DNA from: Argentina anserina
Lineage: Eukaryota > Streptophyta > Magnoliopsida > Rosales > Rosaceae
Direction: 5' to 3'
Length of the DNA: 64,000 bases
Assembly: GCF_933775445.1 (NCBI RefSeq)
Contig: NC_065877.1
Location: forward strand, 11,036,001-11,100,000
Under the pieces are notes generated by a model that made no database searches, was not told the origin of the DNA, and saw only the letters and a list, made by a program, of their open reading frames with translations. Shown here one piece after another: positions 47,965 to 58,912 of this stretch. Numbering within the stretch: position 1 is the first letter of the stretch; each line of letters begins with the position of its first letter. The position numbers and the translations under genes were made by a program.

Positions 47965-50900
47965 TGTAATAACCCCAATTTTTCAAAACGATATTCGATT
48001 GAATTAAATTCTATTAAGTTGTGAAGTTTGATTTAAACCGAATGTGATTACTTGCAAACGTTACGAAACGGGAACGGAAACGCTCCGAGAACGTTTAATA
48101 AGAAAACGTTACGTTTCCGAACGAATTTATCGACTTTTATTTCGTCGCTCGGTTGTGAAAACTTTCTTCACGGAAGTTGTAGAGCTCATCGATACGAGTT
48201 CGTGTATATGTGACGCGTTCGAATCGGACGTCGGAGGTAAAAGTTATTAACGTCGGAAGTTAGTTTCCGATTTGGAAACTAGTATAAATAGATAATTATG
48301 GGATTAGGGTTTCCATAATCAGAAACCCTTTCTCCCCCTTCTCTCTCATCCCGCCGCTCTCCCTCGAACTCTCTCTCTCTCTTCTCTCTCGCCCTCTCTC
48401 CCTTCTGAATCGCCCTCTCCCCCGACCTCCGTGTCTCTCACCGCCGGCCTCCACGCACCCACGAGCTCGACTCCTTCTCCTTCCGAGCAAGACTCGACTC
48501 CTCTCGTCACCGAGGAGCGACGCCTAACTCCTCTGCCCCCGCAACAACTCGCCACTGTTCAAGCCTCTCTCCGACGAAGCTAGGGTGTAGAGCAGGTGCA
48601 CCTCCATCCTGCTACACCTACGCTCGAGGGAAGGGACGCGCCGACACCTCCTCGTCGAAATCGACACGATCGGTGACTCATCTCACACCGACCTCGAGCC
48701 GAAGCTCCACCGAGTAATCTAGGTAAATATTGATGTAATTGAATTGATGTTGTGTTTGTTGGATGTTTGGGGATCGATTTGGGAGATTGTAGATCGATTG
48801 GAAGGTTTTGGAGGAGGATCGGATGTGTAGGTGGAAAAAATGGAGGACCGCCGCCTTAGGCGGCGCGTGGAGGAGATTGGGAGGAGTAGGAGGCGGCCTA
48901 GGGTCGTAGGGAGGAAGAAGGGAGAAAGGAGGACGGTTTTGGGGTGGTGGTGGCGCCACACGCGCCGGTTTTGGGCTCGGCGCGTGGGCCCCACGCGCTG
49001 CCGGCCGGAGGTGGCGCGTGTGCCACACGCGCCGCCGTGTGAGGCGGTGTAATTAGTTTTGACTGAAGGGGTATTTTGGTAATTTACTGTGTACGGTAAA
49101 TGTAAATGTAATTTTTATTTACTACGGTAAATGTAATTAAATTTTACCCTCGGTAAATGTAAAAAGAAATTACTTTCAGTAAATGTAAAAAGTAATTTTG
49201 TAAAAGGGTAATTTAGTAAATTTTATTTACTGAATTTGTATTTACATTTAAATCGTACGTATACGTACAGAAATACGTATTAATATTTATACGTACAGAA
49301 ATACGTATTAATATTTATACGTACAGAAATACGTATTAATATTTATACGTACAGAAATACGAATTAATATTTATACGTACAGAAATACGTATTAATATTT
49401 ATACGTACAGAAATACGTATATATTATTTATACGTACAGAAATACGTATATATTATTTATACGTACAGAAATACGTATTAATTGAGTATTGTACAGTAAC
49501 CGTGAATAGTGAACAGTGAACAGTAGCTTCGTATAAACCAAAATTGCTGAACAGTAACCGTTTATTACTGTTTTGGCATTTAAAAGTTTACGAAACGATT
49601 CTAAATTCTTTTCTTATTCTTTTAAGGTGATCGTTAAATCGAGGAAAGGAATTATCATCGGGAATTGAGGATTTACGCTTGAGTTAATAAGGTGAGTAAA
49701 ATCTCACTGAATTTACGAATCTACCCTCGCGGTGATTCAACATTTTTGCAAGTGTGTTTATTAAATGAATTACAACATGTATATAATTTAGTGAGCTACA
49801 TATATACAGTATAATGGTAATAAGTACATATATATATATAGTTCATTAAATTACTTACTGTTATTAGTTCATTGAAAATAGTCATTTCGGTGACAGAAAA
49901 ATTGTGCATGTGTATGTGATTTCAATGGTACGATATGATGTGAGATTATCGTACGTAATATTTCAGGTGTTTATGAAATATGACATGTATAGGATATAGT
50001 GGACTATGTATATGTGGTATAAATGGTAAATAAATACGAATATATATAGTTTGCTATATAATATACTGTTATGATTTTTATTATGGATATATTGTGAAAG
50101 TTTTAAAACGTACAATATGATGAGTGATTATTGTACATGATTTTATCACGGAAAATGTGAAATATTGTGATTTGTCTTCGGACGTGATGTGTGGTACAAT
50201 ATGATGTGAGATTATTGTACATGTGAGGCAAGTCGGAACCTAGCCTTTGGCCGGGCGAAAGTTACGATACAGTTAGAGCTCTAGTCTGTCTGCCTTAGTA
50301 CTGCATGTGAGGTAACGGGTGGTTATCTGCTCATGGGTACTCGGTGTATTTTGGATGTTGGGTAGCAGGTGGCTATCCAACATCAACGGTGTATTACGAG
50401 AGGGGTAACAGATGTGTACCAGCGTTCTTGGTACCCGTATTATAAATGCATTGGGTAACCAGAAGGGTTACTTAATTTCCTCATGAGCTTTTTATTTCAT
50501 ATTTCTTTGGGTCAACCAGATGGGCTGACCATTGGCTCATGGGGGCATTTATATTTGTTGTTTTGTGATCTTTCGTGTATTTTGATATGCGAACTGTATT
50601 GTGATTTTACTCATACGAGCTATAAGCTTACCGGGTTTGTGTTTACAATCCCGGTGCACCAATTCGATGGTGTAGGGGATCATTCTGCAGGTGCTGATTA
50701 GTGGGAGTTGAGTGACGACTACAGAGGCTTGAAGTCGTTCTTATCCTACTTGTGGTGAGGTTTTAGCGTGAGTTTGTGTGTGAGATGTTGTGTAATTTCA
50801 TTTGTGAGATTTGTGAGTGATTTGTGAGGATTATTACATTTCCATTTTATGTATGGATTATGAATTTGGATTGTAATAATTGGTTGACTGAGTTGAATTG

Positions 50901-51017
50901 AAAACTCAGAATTGATCCGCTATTACACTTTAATGATTTCGAGTTATTTGAGATTATTTAGTGTTTAACGACTTTAGAATTTTGAGTTTTAAAGCTCGAA
51001 ATTTTGGGGTCGTTACA
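47965..51017 (+). mobile_element. solo-LTR-like element B, 3,053 bp
   Basis: It begins TGTAATAACCCC and ends GGGGTCGTTACA, with an identical 5-bp target duplication TCCAT at 47960-47964 and 51018-51022. A TATA box (TATAAATA) lies at 48283-48290, 318 bp from the start, followed by a pyrimidine-rich leader. It is related to element A: the region around CTTACCGGGTTTG...ACAATCCCGGTGCACCAATTCGATG is present inverted near 39010-39070 in A. There is no coding frame or internal LTR. It inserted about 50 bp beyond the end of the hAT relic. Confidence 0.82.
49259..49482. repeat. 28-bp tandem repeat inside element B
   Basis: About eight head-to-tail copies of a 28-bp unit beginning ATACGTACAGAAATACGTA. 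The last copies have a variant with TATATTATTT in place of TTAATATTT. The unit is rich in the palindrome TACGTA. The array is not seen in element A. Confidence 0.92.
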
Positions 51018-51022
51018 TCCAT

Positions 51023-54000
51023 TTTTCCTAGATAGATTTTGATTTAGTCAATGCATATGAAATTACAAAAAAATATATATAACAATAAAAATACAAGAAG
51101 GGGAATAATTCTTTACTTATCTATTATAAAATACAAATGTTGATAATTATCCTTTATATTTATTGATAGACAATCCAAAATGGGATATCAAATTGCATTA
51201 AATGATTTAATTGATTACCTTCCTTTTTGATAAACATCATTAGTCAAAAATTTAATGTAGTTGATAAACATCAAATTGAATGTGGACGATTTAATGTATA
51301 AACTATATAGAATTTCTCATAAACTTCGATTTAAGCCAAATAAACAAAACTCGTTAATTAGAGGTTAAAATATTTCATATATGTTGATGTTACTATCAAT
51401 GAATGAAAAATCTAGTTTACCAATTTATTATGAATTTAAAAAACGAGTGTAAGAGTGATCGAATTAATTCGAGAAGATAATTTGTGTGATTATTATGCAT
51501 TTTTCGAGTTGTATATAATAAATGAATTTGAAATAGAGTATGAAAGAAATTAATAGATAGTAGTATGATTTGATATATCAAATTAGATAATTGACATTTT
51601 AGGAAAACTTTGGATGTCTAAATAGTATTTTAGGCATCTATAAAAGTAAAATTGAGGTCTACTGAGTAAGGAGGTCTAAATACCGTTTTTGGAGGTATGA
51701 ATATAAACTCCCTATAGTTATAGATGAATTTTTATGCTTCAGGTAATTAAAAAGCACAACTTAAGAGTTTAATTTGTATCAACATTAAATATTGAACTTT
51801 ATATAGTTTTAATTATTTATTGTTATATCTAAGTAGCAATATGCATTTTGTTGATGATATTATAACATGTGATATGCAATTGAAATAGGGAGATTCTAGT
51901 TGCACCTCGCAATTTACTATGTATACCTCCTATCATATTTCTCACGCATTCATTTCATGTTTTACCTCAATCATAATTTCATCGAATGATTAAAACCTTT
52001 CTCCCAATTTCCTTCAACACCTAGTTTTCTCAGTTCTTCTTACACCCAATTACTTTATCATTTCAACTCTCACCACTCAAAAACAAGCAAAAGCTACACG
52101 TTCCATCTTGATTCTTGGCAATCTTTATCAATCTAAGAATGGCTTGCATAAAATAAATCTAAACTAGACAAATCAAACTCGAGAAATTCAAGTCTATGGA
52201 AGGAATTTGTGGAAAAAAAATTAGATTGAGGTTCTTAATCAATGGAAAGCTTACCAAAAAATACAAAGATTGAATTGTGATTTTTACATATCTCATTGTG
52301 AGGCTAGGGTTTGATTGCAGATATGACAATGAAAAAAGGGAGAATAGGCTCTTCTCTGTTTTGAAATTGCAATCAATTTTTATTTTTCTGTTATTTTATT
52401 GAAGGGTAAAATAGGCAGTAATTAATTACAAAATTAAAAGAGGTATACATAGTAGATTAAGAGGTACAACTAAAATCACCCATTGAAATATATTATATAC
52501 AAAGTAGACTTTGCCATTTAAAAATAGTTTTCTTATCGTCTATACGGTAAATATAGCCGCTCTCATTTTTTCGATCTTGGTTTCATACCTGGGTACAATT
52601 TTCGTGTTTCAGTATTGATATTAAAATGAAAAACGTAAATAATGTCAATTGCATGAGCATTCCTATTTATAATAGGAAATTGAAATCCACACCCTATAAA
52701 ACTACAACACTTCTTTTTCTAAAATTGTATTAAATGACAAAAAAGTGAAAAACAAAATTGCTTAAAAGAAAAAGCTAATGTGCTCGATACAATTTATTTT
52801 AGTGGCATAAGTCTCTAAAATTATAATGAGAGGTCCTGAATCCAACTCACAACACTCCACGCAGCATATTACGTAATTGTTGTATTAAATTTTAATTTTT
52901 TAATACTGATTCAACCTCTACTCACCACATGAGTATTTTGAGTTACAAACTTGCAATGGAAACATGCCGTTAGGGTCAGTAAGGTAATAACACGCATTGC
53001 CAACCAAAGGATTGAAACCCCTAATTACACAACTCCCAAAAGAAATAGTCAAAATGAACGAGCTCCAGGAGGGACTCTAAAAGCAGTGGGACGATTTTAC
53101 CCATAGATGATAGAACCCATCCAAAACAGCACCCTGTCAAACCATGATGTTTCACGTTAAGCCACTGATAACCCATGAGGTTTTTGAAGCTGTCTTTGGC
53201 CCCCAGTTTCCTTCACCCATTATTTCAAGCTCATCCCCTATTTGGCAAAAAAAGAACTTGCTTTACACTTATGATACTAGCTCGGCCTATAATTATGAGT
53301 ATAATAACGTAAAACAAAACACCATCATCGATAGGGGATGCAAATCGTGCAAGTTATAACCATACCTACAAGGTCTAAAATAGTAATTTGGTTTATTAGG
53401 TATACCCTACAACAAGTTAATCCTCTTCCCTAAACACCCTTTTTCCCTTTTCTTTTAGGGATTCACATTCTGGTTTAATGGGTTGCACCTAAAACACTGC
53501 TCAAGGCAAATGACACTGTTCAAGTATCATTGTTGTTCACCAAAATGGACATCTCGGTTGTGTTCCTATTTTGGATGTATAATCCTTGGTATGACCCAAA
53601 AGATCTCAATATTGCAGAGGATAGATTTGTTGCCCAAATTGAATTAACAAAAGGCTGAAATAAATAATGGAAGAAGGGAAAGAAGAATAGGGATTTTGGT
53701 AATAGGAATAGGAGCAATAAATAAAAAACAAAAGAGTAATTGATGATGGAAGAAGAAGAGAGGGGAAGGGGTTGTGATGATGGTTTAGAACCCAATCCAA
53801 ACCATCATTGCGAATCTTGGGACGGCCTAGCCCACCATCATTTTACATTTTAGCCGTAGAAGCTAGAGGTGAAGAGAGAGATGGGAAGAGGTAGTCATTA
53901 AGTTCCATAATTTTCATAGATTTTATAGACGATAATTCCCCTGCTCTGCAAAACCCCAAGCAAAAACCTCCCCCATCATCATTCACATGACGCCATATTC

Positions 54001-54144
54001 ATCATCATTCATAGAGAAACCCAAAACGCTAATAATCTGTGTTTTCGTTTTTCTTTTAAGGCTCTTAACCGGCCGCCTTCCATGCTTACACATGCATGAT
54101 TGTTGTGTCAGATCGAGAGGGGCATGTCCCCCCCAACCCTCATG

Positions 54145-54181
<37 letters not shown>

Positions 54182-54222
54182 ATCCATGAAGAAGAAGAAG
54201 CTTTCTTTCTTTGATTTTGGCC
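51023..54222. other. AT-rich intergenic, promoter side of the LITTLE ZIPPER gene
   Basis: No gene recognised. A (TC)15 microsatellite at 54149-54178 precedes the gene. Short frames near 53144 and 53520-53800 are unrecognised. Confidence 0.4.
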
Positions 54223-54230
54223 TATAAATT
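54223..54230 (+). promoter_or_regulatory. TATA box of the LITTLE ZIPPER gene
   Basis: TATAAATT sits about 45 bp downstream of a (TC)15 tract, a common arrangement in plant core promoters. Transcription would start near 54255, giving a long 5' leader with a probable intron before the ATG at 55278. Confidence 0.55.
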
Positions 54231-55277
54231 AAGACCCTCTTTGTTCCTTTTGTCCCTCACTTCTTCACCACACACAACACAAAGCTATAGCTCATTAGCT
54301 CTCTTCCTCTCTCTCTCCCTTTTTCACTGCTCGACTTCTCGTTACATTACCAGATTGCCTCTGCTCTCTGCGAAACCAAAAGGTCATTTCTTTATTCATT
54401 TCGTCTTCCTCTTTTCAAAACATATATGTTTCCCTCTCTATATGTCTCTCTTCCTTTGGTTAGTTTTCATAAGGGTGTTCTGGTTGAATGAATAGCCATG
54501 GTGGCCGGAGAGGTTCACATTGTGTTTCTGTTAGTTTCCTTTGTGTGTTCCAGAACCACCTCATTTGAGGAAAGAATTGTCTGCAAATGCCTTTAGAATG
54601 TTTTTCACACCTTGGATACTCCAACATTTGTTTCTTTAATCAAAATCTTAAGCTTTTGATCATACCTTCTTCTTCAATACTCAAAAGGGTCTGTAAGAAT
54701 TGCATTTGCCAACTCTGTTACGAAGGATACAGAATCGAACTAGCTTTGTTAAGTCTGTGCTGTTTGGTTTTTGGTTTTATCCTTTTCTTTTCGATTCAGG
54801 AAGCCGAAAGACGCCATTATTTTTCCCTTTCGTTGAGTGCAGGGTTAGACAAGTAGTGATTCCATCGCTCTTTTCTTTACTGCCAAACAAACCCACTTAG
54901 TACTCAGTAGTCTATATAACGTGGTCCAAGATTAGTTTAAGTTGCTCTGTTCTGCTCTGTTTTCCTCTGTTTCTCATCTCCTTTTCATAAAACAGTCATA
55001 AGTATATCTATTAAAGCAGTAGCAGAAAGCAAGCAAGTAATTATTTCACATTGGTAATCTGTTTTTAAACTTCATACAGCTAATGGGTAACATTTTGTTT
55101 GATTCAACATAAACAATATACACTCCTTTTTCATTTTTTTATTTCTTGTGCTGGGTTAGAATATAGTATAATGTTAGTGTCTTATGTATGACAATAAAGA
55201 ATACCACAGTGAGATTCTGATATGTTCTTTTTGTTTTCACAGGATAAAGCTCAGGACTTTGATTCACAGCAGCAGCA

Positions 55278-55529
55278 ATGGAAAGGCTAAACTCGAAGCT
55301 GTACTTGCAGAATGTTTACATAATGAAGGAGAATGAGAGGCTGAGGAAGAAGGCACAGCTTCTGAACCAAGAGAACCAGGCCCTTCTTTCAGAACTGAAG
55401 CAGAAGCTTTCGAAGCCAAACAAAGCCAACGGTGGATCAAACACTGTGCCTGATCTGAATCTCAACCTGAGCTCTAACAACTTGTTGAACAACAACTCGA
55501 ACAATCATCCTTCCGGTTCCAGCAACTGA
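55278..55529 (+). CDS. ZPR3: LITTLE ZIPPER protein (ZPR3-like)
   Basis: This 83-residue protein starts MERLNSKLYLQN, a near match to Arabidopsis ZPR3/ZPR4. Residues 4-44 are a leucine zipper (LRKKAQLLNQENQALLSELK region) without a DNA-binding domain. Such microproteins dimerise with HD-ZIP III transcription factors (REVOLUTA, PHABULOSA class) into complexes that cannot bind DNA, limiting their activity in the shoot meristem and leaf polarity. The C-terminal tail is Asn/Ser-rich and contains PDLNLNL (residues 58-64), which fits the LxLxL EAR repressor motif. It is somewhat longer than the roughly 67 aa I recall for the Arabidopsis protein. The coding part is a single exon; an acceptor TTTTCACAG at about 55233-55241 suggests a 5' UTR intron. 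ATG 55278 is chosen by homology. Confidence 0.92.
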   Translation: MERLNSKLYLQNVYIMKENERLRKKAQLLNQENQALLSELKQKLSKPNKANGGSNTVPDLNLNLSSNNLLNNNSNNHPSGSSN

Positions 55530-58500
55530 AAGCTTTTAGATTTGTGGACCAAATCTCTCTATGACCCCACTAGGACTTACCCCTTTTTTGTGTGTATTAT
55601 TTTTAAGCTAGTCAGAAGTGGTAGTTTTCAGATTTAGGTACATAGGACAAGTAGCAGTGGTAGTGTGCATTCTCTTTGTGTTTTACAAGGATGTTTAACT
55701 CTGCTGCTGCTTCTGCTTCCATATTTTATTACGTGTCTTCTTTCTTTTGGGGGGCCTTAGGATATGAACTTCTGCATGGTCAACAAGGATATGTGTATCA
55801 AGCTTTTGAGCTAGAAAGAAATATAATATCACTGTAGCTTTGCCTCTGTTACTAACTGTTTCCTCTCCATCCTCTCAATATCCTAATTGGAATTAGTGCA
55901 CTCATCTGAAAATACCAAACCTCATCAAATGGTGTAATGCTTCAAAAAATGGTCGAAAACCCAGAAACAATTAACAGAAATTGATACATATTTCCTTCAT
56001 TTCCCCCATCTTTTCATTTCTATCAACTGTAAAAACTTGACAGTATCTTTACTTGGAGATTCAGAGCTTCACCCTCTTGGAAAATCACCTGATTAATAAT
56101 ACTTTGATAGGCAAACTGTATGTAACTAAATATAAATCCCACAAAGCTATTGTAACGTTGTCCAAGTAAGAATTAGTTAGAAGATAAAGACAAAGTATAA
56201 CTCTTAATCATGCATGCAATGTAATCCAGTGTTCCATATACTGGATTCTAACGGTAAAACTTGGCAGCATCTTATTACTTGCGACTTGCGACACATGAAA
56301 AAAACTCCTCTCTATATCTCATAATTCTCACGTTCAAATTTACCCGTTAGATACATACAGATGAGCAAAACTGGAAATACTCACATTATCTGGTGCTTCC
56401 AAGTTGGCATGTCACATGGTTTTGACTGCTGTGAAACTTGGTAACATGTATATTCCGGAAGCCTGTTACGCTTCTAAAAGAGTCAAAGATCTTTCACATT
56501 TCTCACATATTTCACTTACCATCACAAATGGTTCTGCTGCTTCGGCACGATTGATTAATGAAAACTTGTTGATCACGGTTACCTTCTTGGTCTTTGTTTG
56601 CTTAAATATCAACTACGTTTTTGAAGAAAACTGTTTCTTGACCAAATAACCCAAATTGGTAAAGATAGTTTCAGTATTTCTCTTTTCGAAATTTCCTCTA
56701 ATTCCCGTCACAGTTGAGCCTTACCCTTGAACATGAAAAATCAAATTACCCAAAATCTTGCCTCTGATTTACTCATCGTTGTTGAGAAATCAAACTTTCA
56801 ATGCTCATTTAATTTGTTATCTATTCACTTACTAACATCTCCTCTGCTATACATGCTACTTCTTTGACCATTTTAGAGGACACAGAGACATAGAAGATCG
56901 TAGATAGAGAAACTGTTGGTTTCGCAGATCTCATTAATTAGAAACTTTTTGAGTGAGATAGCTTTATCACTTGTGTTACATGTTCGCTTAACTAATTAAT
57001 AATTACAGTATAATTATAAATGATTATACAGTATATACAACACCCTTATTTTTTGTACATGAACAAAATATGAAATTAACTTATATTCTTAGCTAACGCT
57101 TGTGTTTAATAGCAAAACCATCGCAGAATGAATATTTAAAAAGTATGTACATGCATATAAATTTTATATTGGATAGGGTCTTTTCATTCAGATTCTATCT
57201 GAGGGGAGAGTTGATGTGAGGATCTAATCCAAGGTCATAAAACATCAGAAGGACTCAGAACAGAAAGTCAATGTGAGTTCATAAGTTTGAAAAAATAAAC
57301 CCAGAAAATCAAAATCATGGTAATGGACGTGACAATATGTGACATAGTCCTCAGTTGACCATCACATACAACATAAGAAAATGTCTAATCAGAACTTAAT
57401 GTGCCTAGCTAGGTTCTCAAATGCCCTACATGGTACCTTTAATAAGACCCTCTGAGAGGTATCCATACCCACATCATCACAAGCTCAGCAAAATCAATTT
57501 GAGGGTTGAAAATAGGATCCAAAGGGTTATGATGACTGAAATATTATTCAAAGACCAAGAAAAGGATTTCTGCTAAATCATAAATACAGACCCAGATCTT
57601 AATCATTTTATCAAAAATTGAAGAACACAAATGACATACATAGGTTTTAGAAGGGTTTATGCTACATTTGTTGGGTAATTATTGTTATTTCCATCAGCAT
57701 TCATTGATCTTGGTTCACATTGTCATCCTTGAGATTCTGGTCATCATAGCAATATCTTATAAGACGTTTGAAGTTGTAGAAAATAGTCTTTGGAAAATGC
57801 AGGTCTCTGATTTGGCGGAAAAGCCTAGACCCCTACTACAATTACTCCATCGAAATCAAGTTGTGAAATCTTTCTGTAATTGAAAATTGGTTCCGCCATT
57901 TTAATGGAACATTCAATAAAAACATAGTCTACTCCCCCTCTTACAGAATGATAATAAGGTGGATAGATTTCCAAAATCGTGTAGAAGGATTCAAACTTTG
58001 AGCTGGAGATGACTGAGAATGGGCTACAATGAATTCCATGGTGCATATACAGATATACTTGCTCTTAAAGTCTCAAGGCATTAACAATTTTGTTTCAAGG
58101 CATTAACTGTAATTGATGTACCAGCAAAGATCTAGCCATGACATATCTAAATTCCATATTTTGCTTCTCTGGACATGACTCCAAATTGAAAAACAAATGA
58201 AAAGATGTTTGGTGCAAGATGAAGGAGTTGATGTTTTTTGCTTATGTTCACTTACTCTTGAATTTCTTCTCCAGTTACTCCTAAGTTTTAAATGTTCTTG
58301 GATCTGGATCAAACAAATTTGAACTGCTTCCCTCCTTCATATCGTCGATCGTTCTCGACTGGGTATGAAATTCATTATAGATAAATAATGTATGTTTTCA
58401 TTTTACTTTGATTCGTAAGTAATGACAATTCTATGATTTAGGCCATGGTAGGAAACACTACATGGCTGGTTCTACAGAAAATGGAGGAATTTAGTATCAA

Positions 58501-58912
58501 AGTAAAATCTCAATCGAATGATATTTGATCCCATTATTGATCAAAAACTTCAAGTTTTCAAAGGGTGGCCACTCATGGACTATCCCATTGCCTATAGGCT
58601 TCCAACAAGAAACTTGCACTATACCAAAATCTATACCACTTAGTTGATAGAAGTGAATTTAGCAAAGGGAGATGTAGTATGTGTGAAGAGCTCAGTTAGA
58701 TGGCCTAGCTAGATTTACCCAAGGCAACACAAGTTTATTATAAGAATAAGCTTTACAAATTCCTGCATGTATGGTTGATAGATACTAAACAACCCTAGAT
58801 CAACTGGTGGCTCTGTTTTGAGGAACTATGTTAGTATGGCACATGCTGCTGATGACACTTGAGAAGCCTCCTCGGCAGATCTTTTCAGTTATCATTCTGA
58901 GAATTCTATGGC
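55530..58912. other. intergenic, no gene recognised
   Basis: It contains the 3' UTR of the LITTLE ZIPPER gene (to about 55850) and, at the right, the 3' end of the RCE1 gene. Short frames (56404-56649, 57659-57883) have no recognisable similarity. No clear repeats were seen. Confidence 0.4.

Noticed and set aside
48296..49052. Several Arg/Pro-rich frames in element B
   Set aside because: They overlap on both strands in a GC-rich, low-complexity stretch of a solo-LTR-like element; composition explains the absence of stops.
53983..54180. Minus-strand frame beginning with an Arg-Glu repeat
   Set aside because: The repeat comes from the (TC)15 microsatellite; there is no other support for a gene.
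54211..54495. 94-codon frame in the leader of the LITTLE ZIPPER gene
   Set aside because: It overlaps the TATA box and the pyrimidine-rich 5' leader; the hydrophobic Ser/Leu-rich product is typical of such leaders and it is followed by a probable UTR intron.
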